Assembly (NCBI RefSeq): GCF_004353525.1 | Contig: NZ_CP085524.1 | Coordinates: forward strand, 1,002,001 to 1,066,000 | Length of the DNA stretch: 64,000 nt | Reading direction: 5' to 3' | DNA from: Zhaonella formicivorans | GTDB lineage: Bacteria; Bacillota; DUOV01; Zhaonellaceae | Translations under genes and position numbers: made by a program | Shown: one piece after another, positions 1 through 8,996 of the stretch | How positions within the stretch are numbered: the first letter of the stretch is position 1 | Layout: every line of letters starts with the position of its first letter | Notes under the pieces: generated by a model | The model's database searches: none | The model's input: the letters and a program-made list of their open reading frames with translations, nothing else | Told to the model about the DNA's origin: nothing

Positions 1-969
1 AATAGCACCGGCTAAGCCGTTTTGCTCTAAAAATTCCATGTCTGCTATGGTATTTTTACTGCCTGGTAGTATGATTAGATCCGGTTGTCCTACTTTTTCC
101 TCATCTTCCACATACCTTAGCTCCACATCCATTTCCAAGGCCAACGCATCAAAATCAGTAAAATTTGAAATGTGGGGCAGCCTGACCACAACAATATCCA
201 ACTTGTTGCCGCTGTCTTGGCGCAAAACATTACACTTGCGCTCTTCTAAAGCTACCGAATCCTCTTCCGGAATGGAGAAATCGCGGAAATAAGGCACCAC
301 CCCTAAAACAGGCTTGCCGGTTTTTTGCTCAATAAATTCCAAAGCCGGGCGCAGAAGGTCAAGATCCCCGCGGAATTTATTAATGATGATTCCGGCTACT
401 CTGTCTCTTTCATCCGGGTCTAAAAGTTCCAGAGTTCCCACGATAGAAGCCAAAGCCCCTCCTCTGTCTATATCGGCAACCAGGAGTACCGGCGCATCTG
501 CCATCTTGGCTATTTTCATATTGGCAATATCCCGTGGTTTCAAATTAACTTCCACCGGGCTGCCTGCGCCTTCGATTACAATTATTTCATACTGTCGGTG
601 AAATTTCTTTAGGCAGTCTTCAATCACACCTAAAGCAGTGGTGTTAAAATTGAGGTGATATTCCTTGGCTCCCATATTCCTGACCGGCTTACCGAGCACA
701 ATTACCTGCGAGGTGGCATTGCCTGTAGGTTTCAGCAGAATTGGGTTCATTTCCACTGCTGGTTCAAGGCCTGCAGCCTGGGCTTGCACCACTTGGGCCC
801 GGCCCATTTCGCCGCCGTCTTTGGTAACAAAAGAATTAAGTGCCATATTTTGAGATTTAAAGGGGACTACTTTAAATCCATCCTGCTTAAAAATGCGGCA
901 TAAAGCTGCGGTTAGGACACTTTTTCCTACATTTGAACTGGTCCCCTGAAGCATAATAGTCCTGGCCAA
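1..969 (-). CDS. cbiP: Cobyric acid synthase CbiP/CobQ (partial, 3' end missing)
   Basis: The reading frame enters from the left edge, so only the N-terminal ~323 residues are present. This glutamine-dependent enzyme amidates four side-chain carboxylates of adenosylcobyrinate a,c-diamide. Visible are the ATP-binding P-loop near the N-terminus (QGTSSNVGKS), the FKSQNMALNS segment, EGAGSP, and the start of the linker to the amidotransferase domain (LIILPGSKNT). The GTG at 978 overlaps its own Shine-Dalgarno sequence, so I chose the TTG at 969, which lies 8 bases after TAGGGAG. It follows cbiC directly, so it is the twelfth gene of the riboswitch-controlled cobalamin operon. The glutaminase domain lies outside the window. 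Confidence 0.93.
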   Translation of the reverse strand, partial: MARTIMLQGTSSNVGKSVLTAALCRIFKQDGFKVVPFKSQNMALNSFVTKDGGEMGRAQVVQAQAAGLEPAVEMNPILLKPTGNATSQVIVLGKPVRNMGAKEYHLNFNTTALGVIEDCLKKFHRQYEIIVIEGAGSPVEVNLKPRDIANMKIAKMADAPVLLVADIDRGGALASIVGTLELLDPDERDRVAGIIINKFRGDLDLLRPALEFIEQKTGKPVLGVVPYFRDFSIPEEDSVALEERKCNVLRQDSGNKLDIVVVRLPHISNFTDFDALALEMDVELRYVEDEEKVGQPDLIILPGSKNTIADMEFLEQNGLAGAI

Positions 970-981
970 TGTTTTCACTCC

Positions 982-1599
982 CTAGACCAATTTAAGCAGT
1001 GCATTGACAATGGCAGCGGCAACGGTACTGCCTCCCTTATTGCCTCTGACGGTGATGTAGGGGATACCCGATTGCATCAACAATTCTTTCGACTCACTTG
1101 CACCCACAAATCCCACCGGTGTGCCTACTATCAAAGCAGGTTTTATACCTTCACTGTCAACCAATTGCAGCAGTTGATACAAAGCGGTGGGTGCATTGCC
1201 GATGGCTACGATATTCCCATTTAAATCCTCTTTAAAATGCAGCATGGCAGCCATCGCACGGGTAATTCCTTTTGTTTGTGCCAGTTCAATCACTTCCGGT
1301 ACATCAATAGCACACTTAACTTCACCGCCTAAAGTTTCAATTTTTCTGGCGTTGATGCCGCTTTTGACCATTTTGATATCGGTAAAGACGCTGCAGCCTC
1401 CTGCCAAAGTTTGAATACCTATGGAAATTGCCTCCGGATGCATTTTAACCAGCGCAGCATAATTGGGATCACCTGTGGTATGAACTACCCGGAAAATGAC
1501 GGCCTCTTCCTGAACGGTTAAAACAGTATCCTTTAAAAGGCCTCGAATGATCTCCATGCTCTTTTGCTCAATCAAAACAGGGTCCGTAATGTAATCCAT
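982..1599 (-). CDS. cbiC: Precorrin-8X / cobalt-precorrin-8 methylmutase
   Basis: This 205-residue protein matches the CbiC/CobH family, which moves the methyl group from C-11 to C-12 to give cobyrinic acid. Family features seen: an N-terminal DPVLIEQKSMEIIRG stretch, the RVVHTTGD segment carrying the conserved active-site histidine, KCAIDVPEV in the middle, and the glycine-rich C-terminal GVPVGFVGASESK-like part followed by GNKGGSTVAAAI. Its length is typical. The ATG follows the cbiX stop by one base, and the stop is followed at once by the cbiP ribosome-binding site, so the three genes are probably translationally coupled. Confidence 0.95.
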   Translation of the reverse strand: MDYITDPVLIEQKSMEIIRGLLKDTVLTVQEEAVIFRVVHTTGDPNYAALVKMHPEAISIGIQTLAGGCSVFTDIKMVKSGINARKIETLGGEVKCAIDVPEVIELAQTKGITRAMAAMLHFKEDLNGNIVAIGNAPTALYQLLQLVDSEGIKPALIVGTPVGFVGASESKELLMQSGIPYITVRGNKGGSTVAAAIVNALLKLV

Positions 1600-1600
1600 G

Positions 1601-1969
1601 CTAACTTACCTCCCGGATGCGATCAATTGCAATCTCTGCAATTCTCGGATCACTGCCCAAATTTTGTGCTAAAACAATCTCTATTTTCCCTGCGTATTTT
1701 TCTTTTTCCTCCGCTAGAATTTCAGGTATATCCTGCTGAACATGCATTCCGGGGAAAAGGAATAGGGGCATGACTACAATCCTTTCCGTGTTTTGCCGTG
1801 AGAGCTTTGCAATTGCGTCAGCAAGGGTTGGCTCAGCCTGCGACATAAAAGCTTTTTCCACAAAGGTGTTTGCCATTTTAACTTTGATCATTTCTACAAT
1901 GGCATCAAGCCCTTGATTAGCTTCTTGCAGCCTGCTGCCATGTCCTAAAATTACTACTCCAAGCGCCAT
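1601..1969 (-). CDS. cbiX: Short-form sirohydrochlorin cobaltochelatase CbiX
   Basis: This is a single-domain CbiX of 122 residues, about half the length of the usual bacterial two-domain enzyme and similar in size to the archaeal CbiX-S form. It should insert cobalt into sirohydrochlorin, the committing step of the anaerobic branch. The N-terminal GHGSR motif and the FPGMHVQQDIP segment hold the two conserved metal-binding histidines of the family. It overlaps cbiJ by 16 bases. No cbiK or second chelatase is visible. It could instead act on iron (SirB-like), but its place in the cobalamin operon argues for cobalt. Confidence 0.88.
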   Translation of the reverse strand: MALGVVILGHGSRLQEANQGLDAIVEMIKVKMANTFVEKAFMSQAEPTLADAIAKLSRQNTERIVVMPLFLFPGMHVQQDIPEILAEEKEKYAGKIEIVLAQNLGSDPRIAEIAIDRIREVS

Positions 1970-2730
1970 GTTGCTTCCTCCTTGAGAACTTTTAAAATCT
2001 CTGCGGTAGACCAGATTTTATTTACCGGTTCTTGCGGCCTGCGGATAATTACCACCGGTAACTGCATTTCCAAGGCAGCCTTCAGTTTGGTATCCACACC
2101 GCCGGTTGTACCGCTTTCTTTGGTAACTATAACTTCCACCCCGTATTCCTGAAAAAGCGCCTTATTGAGTGTAACTGAAAAAGGTCCTTGCAGGGCAACA
2201 ATATCCCTCGGCTGACAACCTAACTTCCTGCACTCGGCAATTGAAGAACTTTCAGGCAGAACCCTTACTACCAACCTTTGCTCCGGGCCTTTGGCAGATA
2301 CAAAAGGGGCCAGATTTTTGGAACCTGTGGTAGTCATCACTACGTTTCCCAGTTTAAATGCCAATTCAGCCCCTGCTGCGTAAGAATCTACCCAGTACAA
2401 ACTCCCCGGCTCCGAATCCAGCTTGCTTGAAGGTCTGGCATGACGGAAATATTTAATTCCCGTAGCCGCGCAAACCTCCGATGCCAGCTGGGTAATAGCT
2501 GTGGCATAGGGATGGGTGGCATCAATTACTGCCTTAATCTTCTTTTTGGTGATCAGTTCAGCAAGCGAACGGTCATCCAATGAACCCACCCAAATTTCCG
2601 TTGCACCGCTGGCTTTTGCCAGTTCACCACCATAAGCGCTGATGGCTGTGGCCAAAAGCTTATAACCTTGGGCGCTTAGCACTTGAATAATTTCACCAGC
2701 TTCCTTGGTACCGCCTAAGACCAGGATCAC
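1954..2730 (-). CDS. cbiJ: Cobalt-precorrin-6A reductase
   Basis: 258 residues of the CbiJ/CobK family, which reduces the macrocycle of (cobalt-)precorrin-6A with NAD(P)H. It begins with MILVLGGTKEAGEI, the nucleotide-binding opening of the family. The DATHPYA motif in the first third and VVRVLPES further on are also typical. It overlaps cbiH by 4 bases upstream and cbiX by 16 bases downstream, as expected for a coupled operon. Whether the substrate carries cobalt is inferred from the CbiD, CbiG and CbiX neighbours. Confidence 0.93.
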   Translation of the reverse strand: MILVLGGTKEAGEIIQVLSAQGYKLLATAISAYGGELAKASGATEIWVGSLDDRSLAELITKKKIKAVIDATHPYATAITQLASEVCAATGIKYFRHARPSSKLDSEPGSLYWVDSYAAGAELAFKLGNVVMTTTGSKNLAPFVSAKGPEQRLVVRVLPESSSIAECRKLGCQPRDIVALQGPFSVTLNKALFQEYGVEVIVTKESGTTGGVDTKLKAALEMQLPVVIIRRPQEPVNKIWSTAEILKVLKEEATWRLE

Positions 2731-3455
2731 CAGGTATACCCCCTTGGTGTAATCATGCGTCCTGCCTGAACTTTAGTCTGTGAGTTACCTATAATAACAA
2801 CAGTGAACATATCAATGGGCAAAGCAGTAAAACTTTGCAAGTCACTGATCCACATTTCTTCTCCTGCTCTCAAAGCGTTTTTCACTACCCCAACCGGCGT
2901 GTCCCCTGAACGGTATTTCATGACTATTTCCTGGGCTTTTAAAATTTGTTCAACCCTTTTATGGCTTTTGGGATTGTAGAGCACCAGCACAAAATCACTG
3001 GCTGCGGCTGCTTCCAACCGCTTTAAGATTAGTTCCCAGGGTGTTAAAAGGTCGCTCAAGCTGATTATGCTTAAGTCATGCATTAATGGGGCTCCCAGCA
3101 CTGCGGCGCCGGCGTTGGCTGCCGTTACTCCCGGGACTATGGAAATGTCTATCTCTTCCAAAAGTTTTTGCTCCGCCGCCAATTCCAAAATCAAACCGGC
3201 CATTCCGTACACACCGGGGTCCCCACTGGATACAACCGCCACTTTTTTGCCTGAAGCCGCCAACTCCAGTGCTTTTTGACACCGTTCCACTTCTTTGGTC
3301 ATGCCTGTCCCCACAACCTCTTGCTGCTGCAAGATTGGCTGCAGTAAATGCAAATAGGTTTTGTAACCAACTATAACATCGGCAGTCAAGATGGTGTTGT
3401 AAGCTTTAATGGTCATGTCCTCGATTGCCCCGGGACCTATTCCAACAACCGCCAA
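2727..3455 (-). CDS. cbiH: Cobalt-precorrin-3 C17-methyltransferase (CbiH/CobJ)
   Basis: An SAM-dependent methyltransferase of the tetrapyrrole methylase fold, about 242 residues from the chosen start. It methylates C-17 with ring contraction. Seen: the VVGIGPG opening, VVSSGDPGVYGMA (the SAM-site GDP motif), VPGVTAANAGAAVLGAPLMHD, and LVLYNPKS. The open frame extends upstream to 3551, but that part lies inside the well-conserved C-terminus of cbiG. The TTG at 3455 places the start right before VVGIGPG, with AGAGG four bases upstream. A GTG at 3491 is the alternative but has no ribosome-binding site. The overlap with cbiG is then 19 bases. Confidence 0.9.
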   Translation of the reverse strand: MAVVGIGPGAIEDMTIKAYNTILTADVIVGYKTYLHLLQPILQQQEVVGTGMTKEVERCQKALELAASGKKVAVVSSGDPGVYGMAGLILELAAEQKLLEEIDISIVPGVTAANAGAAVLGAPLMHDLSIISLSDLLTPWELILKRLEAAAASDFVLVLYNPKSHKRVEQILKAQEIVMKYRSGDTPVGVVKNALRAGEEMWISDLQSFTALPIDMFTVVIIGNSQTKVQAGRMITPRGYTW

Positions 3456-4510
3456 CTGCCCTCTGCGATTGCCACAGTTACTTTCGGCCACCGCGTTTTT
3501 GGTAAAATTAAATGCGCTGAATTCCCTCCCAACAATGCTGCCGGTTCGCAAACTCCTTCAACTCCAATCTTTTCAAGTACAAAGCTTGATTTGCTGAGGT
3601 TGTCTGATTTGATCCTGCTCTTTAACTCATCTTTCGAAAAAAATTGCAGTGGCAGCCCGAGAAGCTTCGCAGCTTCCAGAAGACCCTGTTCTTCCGCTTT
3701 GAGATCTACCGAACAGATGGAATGGACACTATAAATAGATCTGCCTGTAAGCTCCAAAGCTTCTAAGATAGCCGTAAGAACTTCCTCTTGGCTAGTGCCG
3801 CTCCTGCAGCCTACACCTACCCAGAGGTTTTTGGGCCGCAGGTAAATATACGGTACGGTGGGCTCGCGCAGTTTTTTATTGGTGATGAAAGCCACCGCAT
3901 GTTTGGCGTTGACAGAATAGCCGTTTAAAGGGGCGATCTCCGCCCAATTGCCAATCAACTCCTGTAAAGCGGATAAATCTTCCTGGTTAAAATCGCAATA
4001 AACGGTTACCCGTTCACCTTGCACCAAAGCGCTGTTTAAGTGCTTTAAATTTTCTTTTGGTTCGATTACCAGCTTCTTTTCCCTGGCCAGCACGTCTAAG
4101 GCCATTTTGCCTTGCAAATCACTGGCCGTGGTAATCACCGGCCTGGCGCCAACTAAAGCGGCAATTTGTGCAGCAAGTTTATTGGCGCCTCCCAGATGTC
4201 CCGAAAGTACGCTGATTGCATGCTGCCCTTTTTCATCCATAACCACTACGGCCGGGTCACTGTACTTATCTTTTAAGCAAGGGGCGATCACGCGCACCAC
4301 TATACCCAGGGACATAATGAACAGCAGTTCTTTGTGCCGGACAAATAAATCCGGGACCACAGAATGAAGTGGTTCGGAAAAACCAGTGCCGCCAGACACT
4401 CCCTTCACTTTTAAAGGGTAGTAAAGCTCTGCTGCATCAGGCCAAAGAGCAGAAATTTTTTGAGCTAATTCTACACCCTTAGGAGTCAAGGCAATTATGC
4501 CCAGTTTCAT
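3437..4510 (-). CDS. cbiG: Cobalt-precorrin-5A hydrolase
   Basis: 357 residues of CbiG, which opens the delta-lactone of cobalt-precorrin-5A and releases acetaldehyde. Seen are the N-terminal domain with the VSVLSGHLGGANKLA-like segment, the mid-protein LWVGVGCRSGTS motif, and the C-terminal GVCEPAALL and VTVAIAE motifs. The enzyme belongs only to the anaerobic pathway, so its presence fixes the pathway type. The gene overlaps cbiF by 4 bases and its last codons overlap the start of cbiH. Confidence 0.95.
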   Translation of the reverse strand: MKLGIIALTPKGVELAQKISALWPDAAELYYPLKVKGVSGGTGFSEPLHSVVPDLFVRHKELLFIMSLGIVVRVIAPCLKDKYSDPAVVVMDEKGQHAISVLSGHLGGANKLAAQIAALVGARPVITTASDLQGKMALDVLAREKKLVIEPKENLKHLNSALVQGERVTVYCDFNQEDLSALQELIGNWAEIAPLNGYSVNAKHAVAFITNKKLREPTVPYIYLRPKNLWVGVGCRSGTSQEEVLTAILEALELTGRSIYSVHSICSVDLKAEEQGLLEAAKLLGLPLQFFSKDELKSRIKSDNLSKSSFVLEKIGVEGVCEPAALLGGNSAHLILPKTRWPKVTVAIAEGSWRLLE

Positions 4511-5262
4511 TTTTCCGCACTCCGGTAACCATGGCTGAAATTGGCATCATAAAGTTTAGAAAGATCGTATTCATCCCCCAGAAATCTGCCCACTAACACC
4601 AAGGCCGTTTTGGAGATGCCCTCCTCCTCAACTTGTTTCGCTATAGTACTTAAAGTTCCCTGGATTATTTTTTCTTCCGGCCAGGAGGCTTTGTAAACTA
4701 CAGCGACGGGAGTATCCTCAGGATATGCGGTTTTAAGATCCTCTACTATCTCCTTAAGTGAATGAACGCTCAGGAAAATACATAAGGTAGCTTGGTGCTC
4801 GGCCAAAGATATTAACCTTTCCTTTTCCGGGACAGGGGTCCTGCCTTCCACCCGGGTAAGAATTACCGTCTGGGAAACCCCTGGCAAAGTATATTCCTTT
4901 TTTAAACTGGCTGCAGCAGCTAAAAAGGAACTTACCCCCGGCACAACTTCATACGGGACCCCATGTTTTTCCAGGATGTCCATTTGCTCTCGGATTGCAC
5001 CATAGATGCTTGGGTCACCGGTATGCACCCGGGCCACCACTTTCCCTTGTCGGACACTTGAGAGCATTACATCCATTACCTCTTCCAGGTTCATTGTAGC
5101 ACTGTTATAAATTTCTACCCCGGGACGGACCTGGGAAAATAATTCCGGATTAACAAGGGAACCGGCATAAATAATCACATCTGCCGCTGCAATCAGTTTT
5201 TGTCCTTTAACAGTAATCAGCTCCGGATCGCCTGGTCCCGCGCCTATGAAGTAAACTTGCAT
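4507..5262 (-). CDS. cbiF: Cobalt-precorrin-4 C11-methyltransferase
   Basis: 251 residues of the tetrapyrrole methylase family. The opening VYFIGAGPGDPELITVKG, the ADVIIYAGSLVNPELF segment, HTGDPSIYGAIREQM and VPGVSSFLAAAA are typical of CbiF/CobM, which methylates C-11. The start overlaps the end of cbiL by 19 bases and the stop overlaps the cbiG start by 4, which supports coupled translation. Length is normal for the family. Confidence 0.95.
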   Translation of the reverse strand: MQVYFIGAGPGDPELITVKGQKLIAAADVIIYAGSLVNPELFSQVRPGVEIYNSATMNLEEVMDVMLSSVRQGKVVARVHTGDPSIYGAIREQMDILEKHGVPYEVVPGVSSFLAAAASLKKEYTLPGVSQTVILTRVEGRTPVPEKERLISLAEHQATLCIFLSVHSLKEIVEDLKTAYPEDTPVAVVYKASWPEEKIIQGTLSTIAKQVEEEGISKTALVLVGRFLGDEYDLSKLYDANFSHGYRSAEK

Positions 5263-5975
5263 TCCTCATCCCCTCCTTGTTTGACCAGAATCAAAGATAA
5301 ATAATCTGGCTTAGTTCCTTTTTGCGAAGGAAGATCCCTTACGATCCTCTCGCCCGGCTGACCACACCTGCTGATCATCACGGCCTGGTGGGCTAGGGAC
5401 TTTCGTTCCAGAGCCTCCACAATTTCCTGAAACTGTGCCGAAACTTTCATTAGAACCAAATTTGAAAATTTATCCAAAATATTGTCCAAGTCGGACACAT
5501 CTTCAACTGCAGGCAGTATTCCCAGCCTTTCGTTTCCCTCCGCCAATGAAAGATTCAAACGGGCAGCGGCAGCGGCAAACGAGGTTATTCCCGGCACCGT
5601 TTCTACCTCTATCTCCGGGTCCAAAGTAGTGATGTATTTTTGCAAATAACTATAAGTGCTGTACAGGCTGGCGTCTCCCAAAGTCACACAAGCAACATTT
5701 TTTCCCTGGCGCAAGTACTCCATAATTTTTTGGGCTGCATTGGTCCAATAAGTGTGTAATTCCACTTTGTCCTTAGTCATAGGCATAACCAATTCCACAA
5801 TTTTTTGGCGCCCAGTCAGATGGGGCTCGATGATTTTTTGGGCTATACTTTTTTTTTCCTTGCCTGCTTTGGGCACACAGATTATTTCAGTTTCCTGCAG
5901 CAGCCTTAATGCCTTTAGGGTCAAAAGCTCAGGGTCGCCTGGTCCTATCCCGATGCCAATAAATTTTCCTTTCAT
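5244..5975 (-). CDS. cbiL: Cobalt-precorrin-2 C20-methyltransferase
   Basis: 243 residues; opens with GIGIGPGDPELLTLKA, contains VTLGDASLYSTYSYL and VPGITSFAAAAA, and ends in a normal methylase C-terminus. These are hallmarks of CbiL/CobI, which adds the C-20 methyl group using SAM. It overlaps cbiT by 4 bases and cbiF by 19. The order cbiT-cbiL-cbiF-cbiG follows other Clostridia cobalamin operons from general knowledge. Confidence 0.94.
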   Translation of the reverse strand: MKGKFIGIGIGPGDPELLTLKALRLLQETEIICVPKAGKEKKSIAQKIIEPHLTGRQKIVELVMPMTKDKVELHTYWTNAAQKIMEYLRQGKNVACVTLGDASLYSTYSYLQKYITTLDPEIEVETVPGITSFAAAAARLNLSLAEGNERLGILPAVEDVSDLDNILDKFSNLVLMKVSAQFQEIVEALERKSLAHQAVMISRCGQPGERIVRDLPSQKGTKPDYLSLILVKQGGDEECKFTS

Positions 5976-6559
5976 CTTTTCACTCCCCTTATGATATACA
6001 CAGGATTATTGCTTTGGAAAGCTTTTGTGGAGCCTAAAGGCAAAAGCTTCGCAATATTTACCGCTGCAATATCCAATTTATAGCCTAATTCTTCTAAACG
6101 GGCGATGCCATGCCATAAAGTATCCAGGGTAATAGCGTTAAGCACTATAATTCCATCACGGGTTAGCTTGCTATGGCAAGTGTCTAAAATGGTAAGCAGT
6201 TGCCCGCCGGTGCCTCCGATAATAATTCGGTCCGCCTTGGGTAAAGTATGGAGCGCTTCTGGGGCGCTTCCTTCCACAACATGTAAGTTTTTGAGACTGA
6301 AACGGTCGCGGTTCCTCCTAATTAAGACAACGCCGGCAGGTTTTTTTTCCACGGCAAAAACCTGACCTTCCGGAACAAGTAGAGCTGCTTCAACGCTGAT
6401 GGAACCTGTACCGGCACCAACATCATAGACAATACTGTTCTTTTTCAGCTGAGCCTTGGCCAAAGTCAAGATGCGGATTTCTTCCTTGGTCATGGGGACT
6501 TGTCCCCGCTCAAAAAAATGATCAGGTATGCCGGGCGCTCCAAACTCAAGCTTGCTCAT
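5972..6559 (-). CDS. cbiT: Cobalt-precorrin-6B C15-methyltransferase (decarboxylating), CbiT
   Basis: 195 residues with a class I Rossmann methyltransferase fold. The N-terminal part has GIPDHFFERGQVPMTKEEIR, the CbiT signature. VYDVGAGTGSISVEAA is the SAM-binding motif I. It methylates C-15 and decarboxylates the C-12 acetate. Here cbiT and cbiE are separate genes rather than fused as in CobL. It overlaps cbiE by 14 bases. Confidence 0.94.
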   Translation of the reverse strand: MSKLEFGAPGIPDHFFERGQVPMTKEEIRILTLAKAQLKKNSIVYDVGAGTGSISVEAALLVPEGQVFAVEKKPAGVVLIRRNRDRFSLKNLHVVEGSAPEALHTLPKADRIIIGGTGGQLLTILDTCHSKLTRDGIIVLNAITLDTLWHGIARLEELGYKLDIAAVNIAKLLPLGSTKAFQSNNPVYIIRGVKR

Positions 6560-7169
6560 TTTTAATCACCATCACACATGGGGTGGTTTTCTGCTGGTTC
6601 GCTAAGGCAGACATTAGGTAGGGCTGGACATTTTCATCCTCATAGCTTAGATGCTCGCATAAATAAACGGTACAATCAGTTCCCCCGTTCTCCAGCCAGT
6701 AAGCAGCTATTTGAGAAGGGGAATTTACGGGATCTGTGAGCAGAGCCAGATTTGGAGCAGTCAGGTACTCTTTTAGAATGCTTAATTCCTTGCCATGCAG
6801 GCTTAGCAAGGTTGCATCCTGCCAGGGCAATGCCAGCCTGGCATAGGCCAACTGCACAGAACTAATTCCTGGAATAACTTGAATCCGCTCGCTGGGAAAC
6901 GACTTTCTGATTATGGGGAGTAAGCTGTGAAAGCCGGGGTCTCCTGACACTAAAACGGCAATTTCTTTATGTAAGTTGCTACGGATAAAAGCAATAACTT
7001 TAGGCAGATCGCCGGTGATTACCATTTTTTCACCCCGGTGTTCGGGAAAAAGGGCTAAGGCTCTTTTGCCGCCTACCAAAACCTGGGCGTTGTTTACAGT
7101 GTCCACTGCTTTCGGAATTAAATAATCCCTGCTCCCTGGTCCAATACCAACTACGTGTAGCAAACTCAA
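6546..7169 (-). CDS. cbiE: Cobalt-precorrin-7 C5-methyltransferase, CbiE
   Basis: 207 residues with a methylase opening VVGIGPGSRDYLIPKA, VLVSGDPGFHSLLP and VIPGISSVQLAYARLALPW. These match CbiE, which methylates C-5. The start is a TTG sharing bases with the cbiD stop (TTGA overlap), with GAGG 5 bases upstream inside the end of cbiD. That points to termination-reinitiation coupling. Confidence 0.93.
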   Translation of the reverse strand: MSLLHVVGIGPGSRDYLIPKAVDTVNNAQVLVGGKRALALFPEHRGEKMVITGDLPKVIAFIRSNLHKEIAVLVSGDPGFHSLLPIIRKSFPSERIQVIPGISSVQLAYARLALPWQDATLLSLHGKELSILKEYLTAPNLALLTDPVNSPSQIAAYWLENGGTDCTVYLCEHLSYEDENVQPYLMSALANQQKTTPCVMVIKNEQA

Positions 7170-8281
7170 TTACACCTCAATTCCTCCAATAATAGCGAAG
7201 CACTTTCATCCTGTCCCAGAGTTTCCCCACTTAAAGAGGTAAGGATAGTGCCAATTTTAATTTTCCCTTGTACGAATTCGCTTGCTTTGGCGCTGACTCT
7301 CTGGGCTAACTTTTCAAAAAGAAAATCCATTCCGGCTTCTTTTACGGTTCCTACTGCCTCTTCGATAGTATTGGCCCCCATAATGGCGTCGATCACCTCC
7401 ATAGAAGCGCCTTGTAGAGCTGCATGGGCGGTAAGAATCTCTAACCTGGCATCGGCTACTTTGCTATGAGTGTGAAAGATTCCACCGGCTATTTTTATTA
7501 ATTTGCCAATATGACCGTACAGGATTAAATTTGCAACTTGTCGTTGACAGCATTCCTGCAGCATAAAACCGACAAAATTGCTCATTTGCACAACTGCTTC
7601 TTCCGGCAACCTCCACCTTTCCATGGCCCGCCTTTGCCCCATCCTGCCGGGAGTCAGCACTAGTGTTTTATATCCCATGGCCAAAGCCAAGCTGATCTGG
7701 GGAACTAGGGAAGACTTAAAGGCTTCCTCCGACATAGGTTCCACAATTCCTGTAGTACCTAGAATGGAAATTCCCCCTACAATACCTAATTTAGGGTTAA
7801 GGGTTTTTCTTGCTGCTTCTTCTCCCCCAGGCACAATTATTTCCAGTTCGACCCCCTGACCTGCCTCCAGCAATGGCTGCACTGCTTCCTGAATCATTTT
7901 TCGAGGTACCGGATTTATAGCCGGCTGACCGGGAGACACTGCTAAACCCGGTTTCATAACAGTTCCAACTCCCTTACCACCTCTAATCTCTATTGTAGAT
8001 CCCTTCATTACGGCTTTAACTTTGATTTCCAACCCGTGAGTTATATCGGGATCATCGCCGCCATCCTTGATTACGCTGCAGGTTGCGCTTTTCTGATTGA
8101 TTTCTAGAGCATGCACAGGAATTGTGAGCGTGGTATTGAGAGGTGTTACAATTTCGACCTCCTTCACTTGCTGATTTTTGACCAAAGCTAATACAGCCCC
8201 CTTGGCTGCGGCTGCAGCACAGCTGCCGGTGGTGTAACCCCTCTTCCACATTCTCCCTTCATAGTAGCGATACATGTCCAT
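7166..8281 (-). CDS. cbiD: Cobalt-precorrin-5B C1-methyltransferase, CbiD
   Basis: About 371 residues. The GYTTGSCAAAAAKGA motif near the N-terminus is diagnostic for CbiD, an enzyme restricted to the anaerobic pathway that methylates C-1. Other conserved parts seen are SVIKDGGDDPDITHG, GVGTVMKPGL and the C-terminal half with GHIGKLIKIAGGIF. The frame could start at TTG 8287, but ATG 8281 sits seven bases after an AAAGGG that ends cobU, so I prefer it. The cobU stop lies just upstream. Confidence 0.95.
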   Translation of the reverse strand: MDMYRYYEGRMWKRGYTTGSCAAAAAKGAVLALVKNQQVKEVEIVTPLNTTLTIPVHALEINQKSATCSVIKDGGDDPDITHGLEIKVKAVMKGSTIEIRGGKGVGTVMKPGLAVSPGQPAINPVPRKMIQEAVQPLLEAGQGVELEIIVPGGEEAARKTLNPKLGIVGGISILGTTGIVEPMSEEAFKSSLVPQISLALAMGYKTLVLTPGRMGQRRAMERWRLPEEAVVQMSNFVGFMLQECCQRQVANLILYGHIGKLIKIAGGIFHTHSKVADARLEILTAHAALQGASMEVIDAIMGANTIEEAVGTVKEAGMDFLFEKLAQRVSAKASEFVQGKIKIGTILTSLSGETLGQDESASLLLEELRCN

Positions 8282-8283
8282 TT

Positions 8284-8859
8284 TCAATCCCTTTCAGTAG
8301 ATTGCATAAATTTGTGCAAACGCTTCAGCGCCAGAGGAATCCCGGACGCCACGAAATAAACTTCCTCAGCAGTCTCTGCTACTTCCTGATTCGCTTCACC
8401 TAAAAGGTCACGGTAAAACCTGCCTAAGCGGTTGTCTGGTACCAGGCCCAAGCCTACTTCGCTGGAGACAATGATCAGTGTTGAACCCGTGTTTTTAGCT
8501 GCTTGTAAGATCGCCCGGACTTCAGCGAGCACCGCTGCCCTGTTTTCTTCATCATTATCAGCGTTATTCCTCCAAAGCAAATTGCTCACATAGACAGATA
8601 AACAGTCCAAAAGAAAAACTTTCTCCGGTGCCCCAATTTTCCCTATCAAGTCCGATACACAGTACGGTTCTTCCAAAGTTTCCCAACCAGCAGGCCTGCG
8701 CCGCTGATGCAAGTCAACCCGAGCTTGCATTTCTTCATCAGTAATCACAGCTGTAGCGATATAAGAAACAACAGCGGAAATTTGCGCGGCCAGTCTCTCG
8801 GCAAAAGCGCTTTTACCGCTTCTGGTCCCACCGGTAACTAGAAAAATTTTTCCTGGCAA
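8284..8859 (-). CDS. cobU: Adenosylcobinamide kinase / adenosylcobinamide-phosphate guanylyltransferase
   Basis: CobU phosphorylates adenosylcobinamide and transfers GMP to it in nucleotide-loop assembly. Seen: the P-loop VTGGTRSGKSAFAE at the N-terminus, a DLHQRRRPAGWETLEEP segment, LLDCLSVYVSNLL, and SSEVGLGLVP. The open frame reaches 9000 but its first 47 codons carry no homology. The TTG at 8859 lies seven bases after AGAGGGG and gives 191 residues, the normal CobU length. Being the first gene after the cobalamin riboswitch, a salvage/late-step enzyme leads the operon, which is unusual in order but not in function. Confidence 0.92.
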   Translation of the reverse strand: MPGKIFLVTGGTRSGKSAFAERLAAQISAVVSYIATAVITDEEMQARVDLHQRRRPAGWETLEEPYCVSDLIGKIGAPEKVFLLDCLSVYVSNLLWRNNADNDEENRAAVLAEVRAILQAAKNTGSTLIIVSSEVGLGLVPDNRLGRFYRDLLGEANQEVAETAEEVYFVASGIPLALKRLHKFMQSTERD

Positions 8860-8996
8860 AAGCTCACCCCTCTTACCCTCCAATGAACTTATGTTTTCAG
8901 AGTAAGCACCAATGCCCGCTAGCGCGGCACCAACAATAGGATGAAAATGACTCTGGAGCGATTGGCAAAAAACGATACAGTATATTTTCAGATTAG

